DNA of 64,000 nucleotides. It comes from Nocardia ninae NBRC 108245 (GTDB lineage Bacteria; Actinomycetota; Actinomycetes; Mycobacteriales; Mycobacteriaceae). Position numbers and translations under genes: made by a program. Shown piece by piece: positions 61,590 to 64,000 of the stretch. Numbering within the stretch: the first letter of the stretch is position 1; each line of letters opens with the position of its first letter. Location of the stretch: positions 1 to 64,000 of the forward strand of contig NZ_BJXA01000015.1 of assembly GCF_007990755.1 (NCBI RefSeq). Reading direction: 5' to 3'. Under the pieces are notes generated by a model, which saw nothing but the letters and a program-made list of their open reading frames with translations, was not told the DNA's origin and searched no databases.

Positions 61590-62297
61590 CTAGCGGAACA
61601 GGACCCGCGTGGGCCCCATGATGATCCGATCGTGCGGGCGCAGGGTCTTGATGATGGTTTCCAGTTCCGGACGCGCTAGCGCGACGCATCCGGCAGTGGG
61701 GCCCGAGCCTGCGTGCAGAAAGATCGCCGAACCTTTGCCATGGACGATCGGCGAGTGCGGAAGCCGGTTGTAGTCGATGACTACGACCTGTTGGTAAGGG
61801 CCGTCGTTCATCAGCTCGGTGAGGTCCTCGTCGGTGGGCAGGCACTTGCCTCGGTAGTAGGTGTTGTAGCGGTGGTCGCCGCTGGTGGAACCCCAGCAGG
61901 CACCGTGGCGCAGTGTGCGATAGGGCAACTCGGTGCCGGGATTCGCCTCGCCGAACGCCTCGGTCAGCGGGTAGGAACCGGTGGGCGACTTGCCGTCGCC
62001 CTCGCGTTTGGCATTCGGTTCGGCGAAGCCGTTGCTGCCGACATGACCGGCGGTGGACAGGGTCTGTTGCCAGGTGGCGCCACGCCGGGCACAGGCGACA
62101 ACGTTCACGTCGGCGGTGCCGTAGTCGGTGGCGATGGCGAAGAGGACGGTCCTCGCTGACCCGGCCGGGTATCTCGACTGGCCGTTACTCAATGCCTGGC
62201 AAGGATTGCCTGCGGCGGCGGCCGGGGGAGCGACGACGGTCAGCGCCGCGCACAGAAGGCAGGTCGCGAGAACCGCATTTCGCAGGCGCGCCGTAAT
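61590..62297 (-). CDS. L,D-transpeptidase-like (YkuD) secreted protein, probable ATT start
   Basis: About 235 residues with the YkuD catalytic segment IFLHAGSGPTAGCVAL (nucleophile Cys in GC, His upstream) and an HGKGSA strand. No ATG or GTG lies in frame upstream of the domain. Read from an ATT at 62297, which has GGGAGG 8 bp upstream, the protein begins with a full Sec signal peptide, TARLRNAVLATCLLCAALTV then VAPPAAAAG. A TTG at 62192 would leave the protein without signal. I therefore propose the rare ATT start. It likely acts on peptidoglycan or a related substrate outside the membrane. Confidence 0.8.
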   Translation of the reverse strand: MTARLRNAVLATCLLCAALTVVAPPAAAAGNPCQALSNGQSRYPAGSARTVLFAIATDYGTADVNVVACARRGATWQQTLSTAGHVGSNGFAEPNAKREGDGKSPTGSYPLTEAFGEANPGTELPYRTLRHGACWGSTSGDHRYNTYYRGKCLPTDEDLTELMNDGPYQQVVVIDYNRLPHSPIVHGKGSAIFLHAGSGPTAGCVALARPELETIIKTLRPHDRIIMGPTRVLFR

Positions 62298-62507
62298 GTC
62301 CTCGACCTCCCTGAACGCTGGTGTCTCTAGCGAACGCCGAATCAGCAGCCTAGTGACCGATGTCTGCCCACCCCGGCGACTCGCCCAAGCCTCGCGACCC
62401 GGCCGAAGTCGGACGGCTCAGCGGAGTTCGGCCATTCCGCCGCGCAATCGACAGTGTCTGGGTCAGAATCTGACACTAGTTGGTATCAGAAGTGGAGTGT
62501 AGGGGTT

Positions 62508-63464
62508 ATGTCGTCATCCTCGAGGCCGCGCGGCTTTCGCAGAATGTCCACCGTTCTCGTGGCTGGGCTCATCGGTGTGCTCGGGGGAGTGTCGGTGCCC
62601 GCCGGTGCGCAGCCGGTGGCTGAACTGCCGGTCGTGTACAGCACCCTGGCCGCGGTGGCCGCCTCGGTGCAGCAGCCCGGTGCCGCGCCTGCGGGAGCCA
62701 ACGACTGGTCGTGCCGCAGCGAGCGTCATCCCGATCCGGTGGTGCTGGTACACGGCACCCACGCGAACATGATGGTCAACTGGAATGCGTTGTCGCCCTT
62801 GCTGAAAAACAACGGCTACTGCGTATTCGCCCTCAACTACGGCGGACTGCGGTTCGGGCAGATCGGCGGCACCGCCGACGTGCGCGCCTCCGCCGCCGAA
62901 CTCGGCGACTTCGTCGACCGGGTCCTGGCTGCCACCGGCGCCGAAAAGGTCGATCTGGTCGGCCATTCCCAGGGCGGGCCACTGATCCGCTACTACACCG
63001 GCATCCTCGACGGTGCCGGCAAGGTCCACGATGTAGTCGCTCTCGCGCCCACTTACCGTGGTTCCTCCGCCTTGGGGCTGGACCCCTGGATCGCGCAGAT
63101 GCGCTCGGCCGCACCGGAATTGGCGGCGCAACTCGACGCGCTCGACGCCGCCGCGATGCAACAGTTCCACAGCTCGCAGTTCATCACCGAACTCGACGCG
63201 CTACCCGACACTCAGCCCGGATTGCGTTACACCACAATCGTTTCCCGCTACGACATCGTCGCCACACCGATGCACGCCCAATTCCGGCACGGTCCAGATG
63301 CCCGCAACATTGTGATCCAGGATGTCTGCGCCAACGACTACACGGATCATCTCGCGCTCGCATACGACCGCAACGCATTACGCGAAGTACTCAACGCGCT
63401 GGATCCGCGATCTGCTGTCCCACCGGACTGTGCGGTGCCCACCTTGCCTTACCTGGGTGGGTAG
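62508..63464 (+). CDS. Secreted lipase/esterase (lipase class 2 type)
   Basis: 318 residues. Signal peptide (MSTVLVAGLIGVLGGVSVPA, cleaved near GAQP), oxyanion VVLVHGTHANMMVNW, nucleophile S154 in VGHSQGGPL, an Asp in RYDIVATPM and the final His in DYTDHLALAYD. Cysteines in WSCRSER, YCVFAL and QDVCAND could form disulfides. ATG 62508 with AGGGG upstream. Followed by a tandem repeat region. Confidence 0.9.
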   Translation: MSSSSRPRGFRRMSTVLVAGLIGVLGGVSVPAGAQPVAELPVVYSTLAAVAASVQQPGAAPAGANDWSCRSERHPDPVVLVHGTHANMMVNWNALSPLLKNNGYCVFALNYGGLRFGQIGGTADVRASAAELGDFVDRVLAATGAEKVDLVGHSQGGPLIRYYTGILDGAGKVHDVVALAPTYRGSSALGLDPWIAQMRSAAPELAAQLDALDAAAMQQFHSSQFITELDALPDTQPGLRYTTIVSRYDIVATPMHAQFRHGPDARNIVIQDVCANDYTDHLALAYDRNALREVLNALDPRSAVPPDCAVPTLPYLGG

Positions 63465-63484
63465 TCCGTCGCTACCGGCACCGT

Positions 63485-63696
63485 GGAAATCGGCAGTGCG
63501 GCTGCGACGGCCCGTGGTATCGGCAGCGCGACTGCTACGGCCCGTGGTATCGGCAGCGCGGCCGCTACGGTCGCCGTGGCATCGGTAGCGCGATCGCTAC
63601 GCCCACCGTGGTATCGGCAGCGCGACTACTACGCCGACCCTGGAATCGGTAGCGCAATCGCTACTGCCTCCGTCGAAATCGGCGATGGCGACCGCG
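63485..63696 (+). repeat. Tandem repeat (minisatellite), six to seven units of 30-32 bp
   Basis: Units begin at 63485, 63516, 63546, 63578, 63610 and 63642, with a partial one at 63674. Consensus start GGTATCGGCAGCGCG. Lengths are 31, 30, 32, 32, 32 and 32 bp, so no single reading frame is kept through the array; translated units give GIGSAxAT-like peptides in changing frames. It fills the gap between the lipase gene and the LmeA-like gene and is probably non-coding and length-variable. Confidence 0.85.
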
Positions 63697-63801
63697 TCCA
63701 GTGCGCTCGGCCCGCCGGTGATCTGAGGCACGCCGGGGGTCAACGGCGGCAGCCCGGCGACGATCACAGGATGATGGTGGGATGTCCGAGCGGGTGAGCG
63801 C

Positions 63802-64000
63802 ATGCGCGCATTTCTGATATTGATCGTCGTGCTGGCGATCGCACTGATCGTCGGCGACCGGGTCGCAGTCGCGATGGCGCAGAACGAGATCGGCCGCAAG
63901 GTCGCCGCCGACTACAACCTTGCGCAGCAGCCGAGCGTCGATATCGGCGGCTTCCCGTTCCTGACGCAGGCCGTCGACGGCAACTATCGCGACATCGACA
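63802..64000 (+). CDS. LmeA/DUF2993 family lipid-binding protein (5' end only)
   Basis: The first 66 codons. An N-terminal anchor or signal (MRAFLILIVVLAIALIVGDR) is followed by VAVAMAQNEIGRKVAADYNL and then VDIGGFPFLTQAVDGNYRDI, which matches the DUF2993/LmeA family of periplasmic phospholipid-binding proteins involved in lipomannan and envelope metabolism in mycolic-acid bacteria. The gene continues beyond the window. GTGAGCG precedes the ATG; ribosome site weak. Confidence 0.85.
   Translation, partial: MRAFLILIVVLAIALIVGDRVAVAMAQNEIGRKVAADYNLAQQPSVDIGGFPFLTQAVDGNYRDID

Noticed and set aside
63485-63696. CRISPR array
   Set aside because: The units are contiguous and similar over their full length with no unique spacers, and no cas gene is present.
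63483-63797. Repeat-containing protein gene
   Set aside because: Unit lengths of 30, 31 and 32 bp shift the frame, the downstream part has random composition, and there is no ribosome site.

Overview
The window is 64 kb of high-GC DNA from an actinomycete of the mycolic-acid group, most likely Nocardia or a close relative. The pointers are an MspA-family porin, an Lsr2 nucleoid protein, an LmeA/DUF2993 protein, a mycobacterial/nocardial class A beta-lactamase with an SDG motif, a family 2B encapsulin, and many GTG starts with ATGA/GTGA overlaps. I saw no rRNA, tRNA, CRISPR array, transposase or phage gene. The species assignment is an inference from gene content only.

Layout. 1-2.5 kb (minus): a polyprenyl diphosphate synthase with a disordered N-terminal tail, directly downstream of a cNMP-domain (family 2B) encapsulin shell gene; this looks like a nanocompartment and its cargo. 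3.4-8.9 kb: a tightly overlapping biotin-uptake operon (bioY, acyl-CoA ligase, thiolase, bioM, bioN, second ligase) behind a perfect 17-bp palindrome that fits a BioQ-type operator. 9-14 kb: ilvD, an aldehyde dehydrogenase and a DUF885 peptidase. 14-20 kb (minus): a 1424-residue fused enzyme (fatty-acyl-AMP ligase, acyl carrier protein, luciferase-like monooxygenase, alpha-oxoamine synthase) downstream of a PAP2/Aur1-like membrane enzyme. 20-25 kb: a DeoR regulator and MFS transporter sharing an operator, and a MurJ-like flippase. 25-27.8 kb: MspA porin, small membrane protein, a proline-rich secreted protein ending in a colicin-E3-type ribonuclease domain, and a probable immunity protein. 27.9-31 kb: a decayed ABC transporter and an ATPase-less LuxR regulator. 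31.5-36.9 kb: cspA, a Tat-exported phospholipase C, a fluoride channel, an ECF41-like sigma factor and two VOC proteins. 36.9-39.8 kb: an arsenic operon. 39.9-63.5 kb: mixed metabolic and regulatory genes, lsr2, several alpha/beta hydrolases, a beta-lactamase, an L,D-transpeptidase-like protein and a lipase. 63.5-63.7 kb: a tandem repeat, followed by a truncated LmeA-like gene.

The strongest candidates for a little-described system are (i) the porin-toxin-immunity cassette, whose toxin keeps all four catalytic residues of the colicin E3 ribonuclease and whose flanks carry an imperfect direct repeat; (ii) the single-chain FAAL-ACP-monooxygenase-oxoamine synthase, which by domain logic should make a hydroxylated amino-ketone lipid; and (iii) the encapsulin/prenyl synthase pair. 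Two genes (an ABC ATPase and an ankyrin-repeat protein) carry single frameshifts that could be real decay or sequence errors.
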